A stretch of 64,000 nucleotides of DNA from JBLLJR01 sp047692235. Its GTDB lineage: Bacteria; Pseudomonadota; Gammaproteobacteria; Enterobacterales; Enterobacteriaceae. How positions within the stretch are numbered: position 1 is the first letter of the stretch; each line of letters starts with the position of its first letter. The position numbers were made by a program, and so were the translations under genes. The stretch is from the NCBI GenBank assembly GCA_047692235.1, contig JBLLJR010000003.1, forward strand, positions 1 to 64,000. Reading direction: 5' to 3'. Below the pieces are notes generated by a model, which saw nothing but the letters and a program-made list of their open reading frames with translations, did no database searches and was not told the DNA's origin. Shown here piece after piece: positions 47,740-56,647 of the stretch.

Positions 47740-48717
47740 TTATTTATTTAAATTAAAATTTAATAAATAATCAATTAATAGTAATTGATTATTAATATAT
47801 TTAATATTTCTACATTTTTTAATACAATACAAACATTGACTAATTTTTATTATTAACATATGAGAGGAAAAATATTTAGATATAGATATATATAAATCTT
47901 CTTGATCAAGATTAGTAAAAAAATTAGTAATATTATTCTTATACTTTAATCCATCTGTTAATAATGTATAAATTATATTTAATGTTTCTTCAACATTATT
48001 TTTTTTACCTGCTATAGATACTAGTAATAACATATTATTTTTAATAAGTGATTTTTTAAAAATTTTACATACATTTATTCTGTCATTCCATAAATTTGAT
48101 TTTAATAAATTTACAGAATTTAATATACTACCATTACATATATTTAATGCTGTATATATTGATTTTATATTAAATTTTTTAACTTCATTAGATATCCATC
48201 TGACACTAGATTCTTCTATAGGAATATCTAATTTTAAAAAAATACACCTGCTTTTTATAGTAGGCAATACATTATATATATATTTACAAACAAATATAAA
48301 AAATGTATTTTTTGGAGGTTCTTCTATTACTTTTAATAAAGAATTACATGCTTTTTTTGTAATTAATTCAAAATTGTGAATATATATTATTTTAGATTTA
48401 CTATAAATAGAATAATTATAAATATTTTTAATTATTATTCTTATAGAATCTATACCTATACTTTTTTTATTTTTTTCTAAAATAATTTTATAAACATCTG
48501 GATGATTATTGAGTTGCATTAAATTGCAACTTATACATTTTTTACAAAATTTATAGTTTTTTTTATTTGGACATAATAACCAACAGATAATGTTATGTAC
48601 TAAATATTTTGCACCATTTTCATATCTATTTTCTAATAAAAATGCATAATTTTTATTATATATATAATAAGATATTATTTTTTCATAAAGTTTATGTAAC
48701 CATGGATATAAACTCAT
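47740..48717 (-). CDS. holB: DNA polymerase III delta prime subunit
   Basis: HolB is the stator of the clamp loader. The 325 residues compare with 334 in E. coli. The start YPWLHKLYEKI matches the family, the zinc module has four cysteines between about 50 and 67 (CPNKK, FCKKCISC), and LLKVIEEPPKNTFFIFVC and TIKSRCIFL (the SRC motif) are present. The P-loop is absent, as expected for delta prime. The C-terminal collar domain is poorly conserved. It lies 17 bp after tmk. Confidence 0.92.
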   Translation of the reverse strand: MSLYPWLHKLYEKIISYYIYNKNYAFLLENRYENGAKYLVHNIICWLLCPNKKNYKFCKKCISCNLMQLNNHPDVYKIILEKNKKSIGIDSIRIIIKNIYNYSIYSKSKIIYIHNFELITKKACNSLLKVIEEPPKNTFFIFVCKYIYNVLPTIKSRCIFLKLDIPIEESSVRWISNEVKKFNIKSIYTALNICNGSILNSVNLLKSNLWNDRINVCKIFKKSLIKNNMLLLVSIAGKKNNVEETLNIIYTLLTDGLKYKNNITNFFTNLDQEDLYISISKYFSSHMLIIKISQCLYCIKKCRNIKYINNQLLLIDYLLNFNLNK

Positions 48718-48734
48718 AATTATAAATTAATTTT

Positions 48735-49376
48735 TTAAATTTTATTTAACCATTTTATTAAATTCATTTTAATTTCGTAATGAACTAAATTCAATTTATT
48801 ATTAGCATTAATAGTAATAATTTTATTGTTATTTACAGATAGTTCTTTATATTTTTTTCTTGTACGTTCAAAAAAATTTATTGATTCTGATTCAATTCTG
48901 TCTGATTTTGATTTTTTTAATCTATTATAAATTCTACTTAATCCTATCTTTACAGGCACATCTAAATATAGTGTTAAATCAGGTAAAAAGTTTTTTAATG
49001 TTAAATTAAAAAGTGTGTTTAACACATTCATATCTATTTTCCTACCACCCGCTTGATAAGCTTGAGAAGATAAATTATATCTATCACTTACAACCCATAT
49101 TCCCTTATATAATGATGGTTTAATAACATTTTCTACTAATTGAACACGTGATGCATATATCATTAATAATTCAGAATAATTATTAATTTTTTCATTATAT
49201 ATATGTGTTTTAATTAAACTTCTAAGTTTTTCTCCTAATAAAGTACCACCTGGTTCATGAGTACAGATGATATTTTTTATACCATAGTCATGTAATACAT
49301 TTACTACATGAGAAACTGCACTTGTTTTTCCTGACCCATCTATTCCCTCTATTACAATAAATTTTCCATATTTCAT
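48735..49376 (-). CDS. tmk: Thymidylate kinase
   Basis: Tmk phosphorylates dTMP to dTDP. The 213 residues equal E. coli. The P-loop GIDGSGKTSA near 11, the CTHEPGGT DR-type motif near 39, WVVSDRYNLSSQAYQAGGR near 92 and LTLYLDVP near 131 are clear, with a Lys/Arg-rich LID region after 145. It lies 12 bp after acpP; fabF, pabC and mltG, which intervene in E. coli, are gone. Confidence 0.96.
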   Translation of the reverse strand: MKYGKFIVIEGIDGSGKTSAVSHVVNVLHDYGIKNIICTHEPGGTLLGEKLRSLIKTHIYNEKINNYSELLMIYASRVQLVENVIKPSLYKGIWVVSDRYNLSSQAYQAGGRKIDMNVLNTLFNLTLKNFLPDLTLYLDVPVKIGLSRIYNRLKKSKSDRIESESINFFERTRKKYKELSVNNNKIITINANNKLNLVHYEIKMNLIKWLNKI

Positions 49377-49388
49377 ATATTTTATTTT

Positions 49389-49625
49389 TTATTTTATATG
49401 TTCTAGTAGAAAATTTATTGTAGATTGTACATTTGTAAGTTTATCAGCATCTTCATCAGATATTTCTATATTAAATTCTTCTTCAATAGCCATTATTAAT
49501 TCTACTGTATCTAATGAATCAGCCCCTAAATCTTTAATAAAAGAAGAATTATTTTTTACTTCTTCTATTTTTACACCTAGTTGTTCAGAAATAATTTTTT
49601 TAACTCTATTTTCGATATCGATCAT
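49389..49625 (-). CDS. acpP: Acyl carrier protein
   Basis: AcpP carries growing acyl chains on a 4'-phosphopantetheine arm. The 78 residues equal E. coli. The attachment Ser is in [20 protein letters not shown] near 36, and the chain is strongly acidic as usual. A TAGGAATTTT ribosome-binding region precedes the ATG. A 118-bp spacer with the 50-bp palindrome separates it from fabG, in contrast with the two-base gap between fabD and fabG; a separate expression control of acpP is plausible. Confidence 0.97.
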   Translation of the reverse strand: MIDIENRVKKIISEQLGVKIEEVKNNSSFIKDLGADSLDTVELIMAIEEEFNIEISDEDADKLTNVQSTINFLLEHIK

Positions 49626-49692
49626 ATTATTAAAATTCCTATAAATATTTACTTAATTAAACGAGTTTTAATAAAATCTTAATATTTTTACT

Positions 49693-49742
49693 AATTATAT
49701 ATTTAATTTAATTTTATATAAAATTAAATTAAATATATAATT
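49693..49742. repeat. 50-bp perfect palindrome between fabG and acpP
   Basis: The 25 bases at 49693-49717 are exactly complementary to 49718-49742, with no mismatch and no spacer; all bases are A or T and the centre is TTTTATATAAAA. It starts one base after the fabG stop (minus strand) and ends 67 bases before acpP. In the transcript it would form a hairpin of over 20 bp. On the minus strand the following bases are AGTAAAAATATT, not a T run, so it does not look like a standard intrinsic terminator. A role as mRNA 3' stabiliser, processing site or expression divider is inferred. Confidence 0.9.
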
Positions 49743-49743
49743 T

Positions 49744-50481
49744 TTAAGACATATAAAATCCACCATTAACATGTATTGTTTCTCCAGTAATATATGAAGA
49801 TTTATTAGAAGCTAGAAAAACAACAATATGAGCTATATCTTCTGGCATTCCAATACGATTAACTGGAATTTTAGACTCAATATTAGAACGGTTTTTTTTA
49901 ATTAAATTATTTGTCATATCTGTTTCTATAAAACCAGGTGATACAACATTAACTGTAATTCCCATAGATGCTACTTCTAAAGCTAATGATTTACTAAATC
50001 CTATTAATCCTGATTTTGATGCAGCATAATTTGTTTGACCGATATTTCCAGTAGATCCTATAACTGAACCTATATTAATAATTCTACCATATTTTTTTTT
50101 TATCATATTTTTTATTACGAATTTTGATAAATAAAATATTGATGTTAAATTAACATTCATAACATATGTCCAATCATAATTATTTATTTTTGTAATAAAA
50201 TTATCACACTTAACTCCAGAATTATTAATTAATATATCTATTCCTTGTTTATATTTTTTATTAAGTAAATTTAAAAAATTATTTATAGAAATATTATTTG
50301 AACAATCTAGCAACATACCTTGACCATATTTACCTAAATTATTTTCTATTTTTTTAATATTTATATAACTTGTTGCAGTACCAACAACAAAGGCGCCATA
50401 TGATACTAAAATTTTAGATATAGACTCTCCTATCCCTCTACTGGCACCTGTAACTAATGCTATTTTATTTTTAAAATTCAT
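49744..50481 (-). CDS. fabG: 3-oxoacyl-ACP reductase
   Basis: FabG reduces beta-ketoacyl-ACP with NADPH. The 245 residues (244 in E. coli) carry the Rossmann motif VTGASRGIGES near 10, NNSGVKCDN near 86, and the catalytic Ser-Tyr-Lys in GSVIGSTGNIGQTNYAASKSG near 138-155. The C-terminal HVNGGFYM is conserved. It starts two bases after fabD. The palindrome at 49693-49742 directly follows its stop. Confidence 0.97.
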   Translation of the reverse strand: MNFKNKIALVTGASRGIGESISKILVSYGAFVVGTATSYINIKKIENNLGKYGQGMLLDCSNNISINNFLNLLNKKYKQGIDILINNSGVKCDNFITKINNYDWTYVMNVNLTSIFYLSKFVIKNMIKKKYGRIINIGSVIGSTGNIGQTNYAASKSGLIGFSKSLALEVASMGITVNVVSPGFIETDMTNNLIKKNRSNIESKIPVNRIGMPEDIAHIVVFLASNKSSYITGETIHVNGGFYMS

Positions 50482-50483
50482 AA

Positions 50484-51425
50484 TTAATCTGTAATATTTT
50501 GTATTGCATTTATTAATGATTTATTGTTATTTATAGATATACAAAAAATTTTATTAGAAATTTGTTTACTTAATTTTGCTAGAACATTTTTATTGTAATT
50601 CATTTCAAATAATTTATTTATTTTTTTATTTACAAAAAATTTTATAATTTTTATCCATTGAACTGGCTTATATAATTGTTCTACTAATGATTTTTTAATA
50701 AAAAATGGATCTTCTTCAATTTTTGCATTTATGTTATTTATTACAGGAATATTTGGTTTTTTAATTTTTATTTTATTCAATTCTTTTTTAAATTTATAAG
50801 ATATAGGTTTCATTAATTCACAATGTGATGGAACATTATTTGGTAAACTAATCAATATAGCGCCAGTTTTTTTACATATATTACATACTCTTTGTACTGC
50901 TTCTGTATGACCTGAAATTACAGTTTGTTGTGGTGAATTAAAGCTAGCAGGTGATACAATTTGTCCATAAGCAAGTTTTTTACATAGATGATTAATAAAT
51001 TTAATATTTAAGCCAATAATTACATACATTGATCCAAATGATTTATTATTAATTAATTTCATTAAATTGCCTCTGAATTCAACTAACTTAATTGCATCAC
51101 TAAAATTTAAGCTTCCAGCACATACTAAAGCGGTATATTCTCCTAAACTATGACCTGCTATAAATTTTGGTATTTTCCCATTATTTTTAATCCATATTTT
51201 CCATATACATACTGATGATGTTAAAATAGCAGGTTGTATTTTTTCAATTTTATACAATTCATATTGTGGACCATTTTGCACAAGATCTAGTAAATCATAT
51301 CCTAAAATATTTGATGCCTTACAAAAAGTAGACTTTATAATATGAGAATTTTCAACAAATTTTGATAAAATCCCTATTTTATAGAATCCTTGGCCAGGAA
51401 ATACAATAGCGCAAGTTGATGACAT
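50484..51425 (-). CDS. fabD: Malonyl-CoA:ACP transacylase
   Basis: FabD loads malonyl groups onto ACP. The 313 residues (309 in E. coli) have VFPGQGFYKIGIL at the start, the active Ser in AGHSLGEYTAL near 92, the Arg in VEFRGNLM near 117, the catalytic His in NVPSHCELM near 200 and the Gln in VEQLYKPVQW. fabH and plsX, which precede it in E. coli, are missing: a 175-bp gap separates it from rpmF. Confidence 0.95.
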   Translation of the reverse strand: MSSTCAIVFPGQGFYKIGILSKFVENSHIIKSTFCKASNILGYDLLDLVQNGPQYELYKIEKIQPAILTSSVCIWKIWIKNNGKIPKFIAGHSLGEYTALVCAGSLNFSDAIKLVEFRGNLMKLINNKSFGSMYVIIGLNIKFINHLCKKLAYGQIVSPASFNSPQQTVISGHTEAVQRVCNICKKTGAILISLPNNVPSHCELMKPISYKFKKELNKIKIKKPNIPVINNINAKIEEDPFFIKKSLVEQLYKPVQWIKIIKFFVNKKINKLFEMNYNKNVLAKLSKQISNKIFCISINNNKSLINAIQNITD

Positions 51426-51600
51426 ATAAAGATTATCCTTTAATAAATATTAAAAATTTAAAAAAATATTTAGTAGTTAATATTAATTAAATGACATATA
51501 CAATAAATGAAAAATTATATATTTTTAATATTTTTAATAAAAAACTTGTTATCTATAAAAAATATTAATTTATAAATGTTATTAAAAATATTTATATTTT

Positions 51601-51774
51601 TTATTTTTTATTTTTTATTTTTTTACCCATATAATATCCATGTTTTGTTATGTGATGTCTTAAATGTATTTCCCCTGATATTTTATCTATTGATAATTTT
51701 GGAATTAATATAGAATGATGAGATCTACGCATACCTCTTTTCGATCTAGTGGGTTTACTTTTTTGTACAGCCAT
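51601..51774 (-). CDS. rpmF: Large ribosomal subunit protein L32
   Basis: L32 is a small 50S protein. The 57-residue frame begins [20 protein letters not shown], nearly identical to E. coli, continues [17 protein letters not shown] and ends [12 protein letters not shown] with a Lys-rich tail. The length equals E. coli L32. CGAGGAAAT serves as ribosome-binding site. It lies between rluC and fabD on the same strand as in E. coli, but yceD before it and plsX-fabH after it are lost. Confidence 0.95.
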   Translation of the reverse strand: MAVQKSKPTRSKRGMRRSHHSILIPKLSIDKISGEIHLRHHITKHGYYMGKKIKNKK

Positions 51775-51854
51775 ATAATAATTTCCTCGATATAATATAT
51801 ATATAATATATATATAATAAATTTAATTTATTTAAAATAAATAAATATTTTTTA

Positions 51855-52826
51855 TTAATTCAGTAAACAATATTTACGTAAATACAATAAGCATTTTTCT
51901 AAATCTTCGCTAATTGGAGCTTGTATATTAATAGTATTATTAGTTTTAGGATGTTTGAATTTAATAGAACTAGCATGTAAAAATAATCTATTTAAAGAAC
52001 AAAGTTTAGTTATTTTTTTATTAAATATATTATTACCATATTTATTATCTAAAGCTATAGGATGATTATAAAACTGTGTATGTACTCTAATTTGATGAGT
52101 TTTACCTGTTATTGGTTTTGCTACAATTAATGTAGCTATAGTAAATTTTTCTTTAACATAAAAATTTGTTTTAGATATAATGCCTAATTTATTTACCTGC
52201 ATTAATCTATTACCGTTTTTATTGATATTTTTTTTTAAATATAGAGAAATCTTATTAAGATTAATTGGCCATTTACCTTTAACTAAAACTAAATAATTTT
52301 TTTTAATTTCATTAAATTTTCTAAATTGTTCATGTAACTTTCTTAAAGTTATCATTTTTTTAGCTATTAATAGTACGCCTGATGTTTCTTTGTCTAATCT
52401 ATGAATTAATTCTAAAAATACGTATTTTGGACGAGATGCTCTTAATGCTTCAATAATACCAAATTTTAAACCACTACCTCCATGCACAGCAATATTATGC
52501 GGTTTATTTATAGCTAATAAGTAATCATCTTCATAAATAATAATATTATTTAATATATTAAATATGTTTTTTTTAATTATTGTACAATTTTTATTTTTAA
52601 CATTTAAATTATCTATTAAAGGCAAAGATATAATATCTTTATATTTAAGTTTATATCTTGGAGTAATTTTTTTTTTATTTACTAAAATTTTACCCTTTCT
52701 TATTATTTTATATATTAAGCTTTTTGGCACATACTTAATATATGTAAATAAAAAATTATCAATTCTTTGACCATGTTTGTTTTTTTGAACTTTAATATAT
52801 CTTGAATAAAAATTATTATTTAACAT
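51855..52826 (-). CDS. rluC: 23S rRNA pseudouridine synthase RluC
   Basis: RluC isomerises U955, U2504 and U2580 of 23S rRNA in E. coli. The 323 residues (319) show an N-terminal S4 domain (about 18-80, GQRIDNFLFTYIKYVPKSLIYKIIRKG as consecutive short motifs) and the catalytic domain with HRLDKETSGVLL near 148 containing the catalytic Asp, then KPITGKTHQIRVH and LFLHASSI. A run of ten A encodes NKKKI near residue 50 and is a potential slippage site, in frame here. It is divergent from rne as in E. coli. Confidence 0.94.
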   Translation of the reverse strand: MLNNNFYSRYIKVQKNKHGQRIDNFLFTYIKYVPKSLIYKIIRKGKILVNKKKITPRYKLKYKDIISLPLIDNLNVKNKNCTIIKKNIFNILNNIIIYEDDYLLAINKPHNIAVHGGSGLKFGIIEALRASRPKYVFLELIHRLDKETSGVLLIAKKMITLRKLHEQFRKFNEIKKNYLVLVKGKWPINLNKISLYLKKNINKNGNRLMQVNKLGIISKTNFYVKEKFTIATLIVAKPITGKTHQIRVHTQFYNHPIALDNKYGNNIFNKKITKLCSLNRLFLHASSIKFKHPKTNNTINIQAPISEDLEKCLLYLRKYCLLN

Positions 52827-53022
52827 ATTTTATTATATTTTAATTATAAATGTATTTAACTAATTTATAAATTTTATAAAAAATAAGAAATTGATAACAT
52901 TTTTTTAATAAATTTCATAAAAATATATATTTTGTCTTTTATTAATAAGAAATTATTTAATTTAATAAAAAGATATATTATATATTCATCACAAAAATAA
53001 ATAATTATATGAGTTATTTAAG

Positions 53023-54510
53023 ATGAAAAAAATACTGATTAACGTTAAAAAAAGCAAAGAATTTCGTGTAGCAATAGTAGATAAATATAAATTATATGAT
53101 ATCAATATTTTTAATGAAATAAATGAAAAAAAAAAATATAATATTTATAAAGGTAAAATTGCAAGAATTGAACCAAGTTTAGAAGCAGTATTTATAGACT
53201 ATGGTAGTAAATTACATGGATTATTACCAATTAAAGAAATTTCAAATGAATATTTTAAAATAAAAAACTATAAACCTAATAAGTTTAATATTAAAGATAT
53301 ATTAATAAATAATCAAGATATGATTGTTCAAATATATAAAGAAGAACGAGATAACAAAGGAGCAGTATTAACTACATTTATAAATTTATTTGGTAAATAT
53401 CTAATTTTAATGCCTAATAATTCTAATATTATAGGAATTTCTAAAAAAATTAAAGGGATAAATAGAAATAAATTAAAATGCATTTTAAATGATTTAAACT
53501 TACCAAAAGGTATGGGTTTAATCATTCGTACATCTGGATCAGGTAAATCTTATACAGAATTAAAATTATCCTTATTATATTTAACGAAACATTGGTACTA
53601 TATACAAAAAATTGCATCAAATAATAATTCTCCTTTCTTAATTTATCAAGAAAATAACTTTATTTTTAATACATTACGTGATCATTTGCAATCTAGTATA
53701 TATGAAATTTTAATTGATAATAAAAAAATAGTAAATTTAGCTAAAATTTATGTAATTGAATTAGGACATATAAATTTTATTTGTAAAATAAAATTTTACA
53801 ATAACGGTATACCATTGTTTAAAAAATATAAAATTGATTCACAAATTTCTTCAATTTTTCAAAAAAAAATAAAATTATATTCAGGAGGGTCAATTACAAT
53901 TGATACTACTGAAGCTCTAACTTCTATAGATATAAATTCATCTAAATCTCATAAAGGATTAAATACTGAAGAAACAGCTTTAAATACTAATTTGGAAGCT
54001 ATATATGAAATTACTCGTCAATTACGTTTGCGAGATTTGGGAGGTCTTATTGTAATAGATTTTATAGATATGAATATCTTAAAACATCAAAAAAAAATTG
54101 AAAATCGTTTAAAAAATATAATTTGCAAAGATCGCGCTGAAGTTAAAATGGGTAAAATTTCTAAATTTGGTTTATTAGAATTGTCTAGACAAAGAATATA
54201 TTCATCTTCGTATAAATTAAAACATTACATATGTCCTTATTGTTATGGATCTGGATTTATTCAAGATATTGAATCAATATCATTATTAATTTTTAAAATT
54301 ATTGAAGAAGAGTTATCTAAAATAAATATCTATGAAGTTCATGCTATCGTACCTGAACAAGTTTATTTTTATATGTTAAATAAAAAACATAAATTTAATA
54401 AATTTATAACAAAAAAAAAATATAAAAAAATTAAAATAATTATTTTACCTAATAAACAAATGAAAATACCAAATTTTCATATTTTAAAAATTAAAAAGTT
54501 ATATATATAA
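53023..54510 (+). CDS. rne: RNase E, catalytic half only
   Basis: RNase E is the main endonuclease of mRNA decay and rRNA/tRNA processing. The 495 residues cover just the catalytic domain: S1 domain (about 38-120, NIYKGKIARIEPSLEAVFIDYG), 5' sensor, DNase I-like subdomain with catalytic Asp in TSIDINSS near 305 and VIDFIDM near 347, the Zn-link CPYCYGSG near 405 and the small domain to PNFHILKIKK. The C-terminal half (about 560 residues in E. coli), with membrane anchor and degradosome scaffold, is absent. Position opposite rluC identifies it as rne rather than rng. A tract of eleven A lies near 53126, in frame. Confidence 0.93.
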   Translation: MKKILINVKKSKEFRVAIVDKYKLYDINIFNEINEKKKYNIYKGKIARIEPSLEAVFIDYGSKLHGLLPIKEISNEYFKIKNYKPNKFNIKDILINNQDMIVQIYKEERDNKGAVLTTFINLFGKYLILMPNNSNIIGISKKIKGINRNKLKCILNDLNLPKGMGLIIRTSGSGKSYTELKLSLLYLTKHWYYIQKIASNNNSPFLIYQENNFIFNTLRDHLQSSIYEILIDNKKIVNLAKIYVIELGHINFICKIKFYNNGIPLFKKYKIDSQISSIFQKKIKLYSGGSITIDTTEALTSIDINSSKSHKGLNTEETALNTNLEAIYEITRQLRLRDLGGLIVIDFIDMNILKHQKKIENRLKNIICKDRAEVKMGKISKFGLLELSRQRIYSSSYKLKHYICPYCYGSGFIQDIESISLLIFKIIEEELSKINIYEVHAIVPEQVYFYMLNKKHKFNKFITKKKYKKIKIIILPNKQMKIPNFHILKIKKLYI

Positions 54511-54586
54511 ATTATTATATAATATAATGATCTATATTGATGTATATTATAATTATATCATATAATACTAATTAATTTTTAAAATT

Positions 54587-55630
54587 ATGAATAAAATGAA
54601 TAAAATTATAAAAATTATTAAACCAGATGATTGGCATGTTCATTTAAGAGATAAAGAATTATTAAAAATTGTAATACCTTACACAAGTAAATATTTCTCC
54701 AGAGCATTAATTATGCCTAATTTAGATCCTCCTATTACTACAATTCCCATGGCACTTGAATATAAAAAACGTATTTTAAATGCTATACCAAACAAACATA
54801 AATTTAAACCATTGATGACATGTTATTTAACACAAGATTTAAATACAAAAATATTAATAGATGGTTATAAAGAAAATATATTTTTAGCAGCTAAATTATA
54901 TCCATTTAATACTACTACTAATTCTAGTTATGGAGTGTCAAATATAAGTAAAATATATCATATATTTGATATAATGCAAAAAATTAAAATGCCATTATTA
55001 ATACATGGAGAAATTAATGACGATAATATAGATATATTTGATCGTGAAGCTAGATTTATAGACAAAATTATAGAACCTATTCGTTTAAATTTTCCAAAAT
55101 TAAAAATAGTTTTAGAACATATATCAACAAAAGAAGCAGTAGAATACATTTTATTTGGAGATGATTACATTGCTGCTACTATTACACCTCAGCATTTAAT
55201 GTTTAATAGAACAGATATGTTGGCTAAAAATATGAATCCACATTTATATTGTTGTCCTATATTAAAAAGTAAAATTCATCAAGAATCATTATATTTAGCT
55301 TTGCAAAGTGGATGTAAAAGATTTTTTTTAGGTAGTGATACTGCACCACATTATAAAAAATATAAAGAATCTAGTAATGTACACGCTGGTATTTTTAGCG
55401 CTCCTACGGCATTACAAGTATATATCACAATATTTGAAAAAATTAATGCTTTACATTATTTTGAATCATTTTGTTCTATAAATGGACCTAATTTTTATAA
55501 ATTACCAATAAATACAAATTTTATTGAATTACATAAATATGATAAACCATGCATAGTAAATAACGTAAAAACTAAAAAATTAGTATATTTACTTCAACAA
55601 AATCCATTTTATTGGAAAGTAGTTGTCTAA
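54587..55630 (+). CDS. pyrC: Dihydroorotase
   Basis: PyrC cyclises carbamoyl aspartate to dihydroorotate in pyrimidine synthesis. The 347 residues match E. coli (348). Metal ligands are visible: the HxH in DDWHVHLRD near 17, the carbamylated Lys in LAAKLYPFNTTT near 103, His in LLIHGEIND near 138 and VLEHISTKEA near 176, and the Asp in FFLGSDTAPHYKKYKE near 250. An alternative ATG nine bases downstream would remove three residues. It is followed by trhO, also nearby in E. coli. Confidence 0.96.
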   Translation: MNKMNKIIKIIKPDDWHVHLRDKELLKIVIPYTSKYFSRALIMPNLDPPITTIPMALEYKKRILNAIPNKHKFKPLMTCYLTQDLNTKILIDGYKENIFLAAKLYPFNTTTNSSYGVSNISKIYHIFDIMQKIKMPLLIHGEINDDNIDIFDREARFIDKIIEPIRLNFPKLKIVLEHISTKEAVEYILFGDDYIAATITPQHLMFNRTDMLAKNMNPHLYCCPILKSKIHQESLYLALQSGCKRFFLGSDTAPHYKKYKESSNVHAGIFSAPTALQVYITIFEKINALHYFESFCSINGPNFYKLPINTNFIELHKYDKPCIVNNVKTKKLVYLLQQNPFYWKVVV

Positions 55631-55703
55631 TTTTAAAAATTTTATAACACATTTATAATGAAATTACTTAATGTAAATAAATTTAAATATTATAATTAAT
55701 AGA

Positions 55704-56636
55704 ATGAAAATATTACATAATAAAGTTTCTAATGTGGAACTTAAAAATAAATTAATTACTGATAATACAAAACGTATTACTGTATCTTTTTATAAATATT
55801 TTTTTATTAAAAATACTACAAAATTTAGAAATAATATTTATTGTACGTTTAATAAATTGAAAATATTTGGAAGAATTTATATTGCTAATGAAGGTATAAA
55901 TGCACAAATTAGCATCCCTGAAAATAAATTTGATATTTTTAAAAAAATATTATATTCAAAATATAATGAATTATATAATATTAGAATAAATATAGCGTTA
56001 GATAATAAAAATTCTTTTTGGGTATTAAAAGTTAAAGTTAGACCATATATTGTGAATGATGGTATAAAAAATGTAAAATTTAATATTTTAAATATTAAAA
56101 AAGGTAAATATTTAAATGCAAAAGAAACCAATATTATGTGTGAAAATCATAATACAATATTTGTTGATGTAAGAAATTATTATGAATATAATATTGGACA
56201 TTTTTTTAATGCTATAAATATCCCATCTATAACATTTCGTCAACAAATGAAAAATTTAGTAAAATATTTAAATAAATTTAAAAATAAAAAAATTGTTTTG
56301 TATTGTACAGGAGGGATTAGATGCGAAAAAGCAAGTGCATGGTTACTATTTAATGAATTTAAAAACATTTATCAAATTGAAGGTGGAATAATAGGTTATT
56401 ATAGACAAACAAAAAATAAAGGAATTTCATGTAAATTTATTGGTAAAAATTTTGTTTTTGACCATAGATTAAGTGAATCTATAACTGATGATATTTTAGG
56501 AAATTGTTATAGATGTAAATCACTTTGTGATATTTATCGTAATTGTATAAATAAAAAATGTAATAAATTATTCATTCAATGTGATACATGTTATATAAGA
56601 TTTAATGGTTATTGTAGTTTATCTTGTAATAAATAA
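55704..56636 (+). CDS. trhO: tRNA uridine(34) hydroxylase TrhO (rhodanese family)
   Basis: TrhO (YceA) hydroxylates U34 as the first step to cmo5U in some tRNAs, using oxygen. The 310 residues are about 40 shorter than in E. coli because the basic C-terminal tail is missing. Conserved are FGRIYIANEGINAQISIP near 52, the rhodanese loop with the active Cys in LYCTGGIRCEKASAW near 205, EGGIIGYY, FIGKNFVFDHRL and a C-terminal cysteine-rich zinc-type region (CYRCKSLC, CDTCYIR). It is convergent with hslU. Confidence 0.93.
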   Translation: MKILHNKVSNVELKNKLITDNTKRITVSFYKYFFIKNTTKFRNNIYCTFNKLKIFGRIYIANEGINAQISIPENKFDIFKKILYSKYNELYNIRINIALDNKNSFWVLKVKVRPYIVNDGIKNVKFNILNIKKGKYLNAKETNIMCENHNTIFVDVRNYYEYNIGHFFNAINIPSITFRQQMKNLVKYLNKFKNKKIVLYCTGGIRCEKASAWLLFNEFKNIYQIEGGIIGYYRQTKNKGISCKFIGKNFVFDHRLSESITDDILGNCYRCKSLCDIYRNCINKKCNKLFIQCDTCYIRFNGYCSLSCNK

Positions 56637-56647
56637 ATTTGAATTCT

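Noticed and set aside
51775..51854. TA-rich alternating tract between rpmF and rluC as a microsatellite
   Set aside because: It is short, irregular and typical of A/T spacers; no evidence of variability from a single sequence.
54958..55149. Antisense frame within pyrC, and similar antisense frames within clpX, ligA, pheT and hslU
   Set aside because: They are shadows on the opposite strand of well-supported genes, without ribosome-binding sites or homology to any family I recognise.
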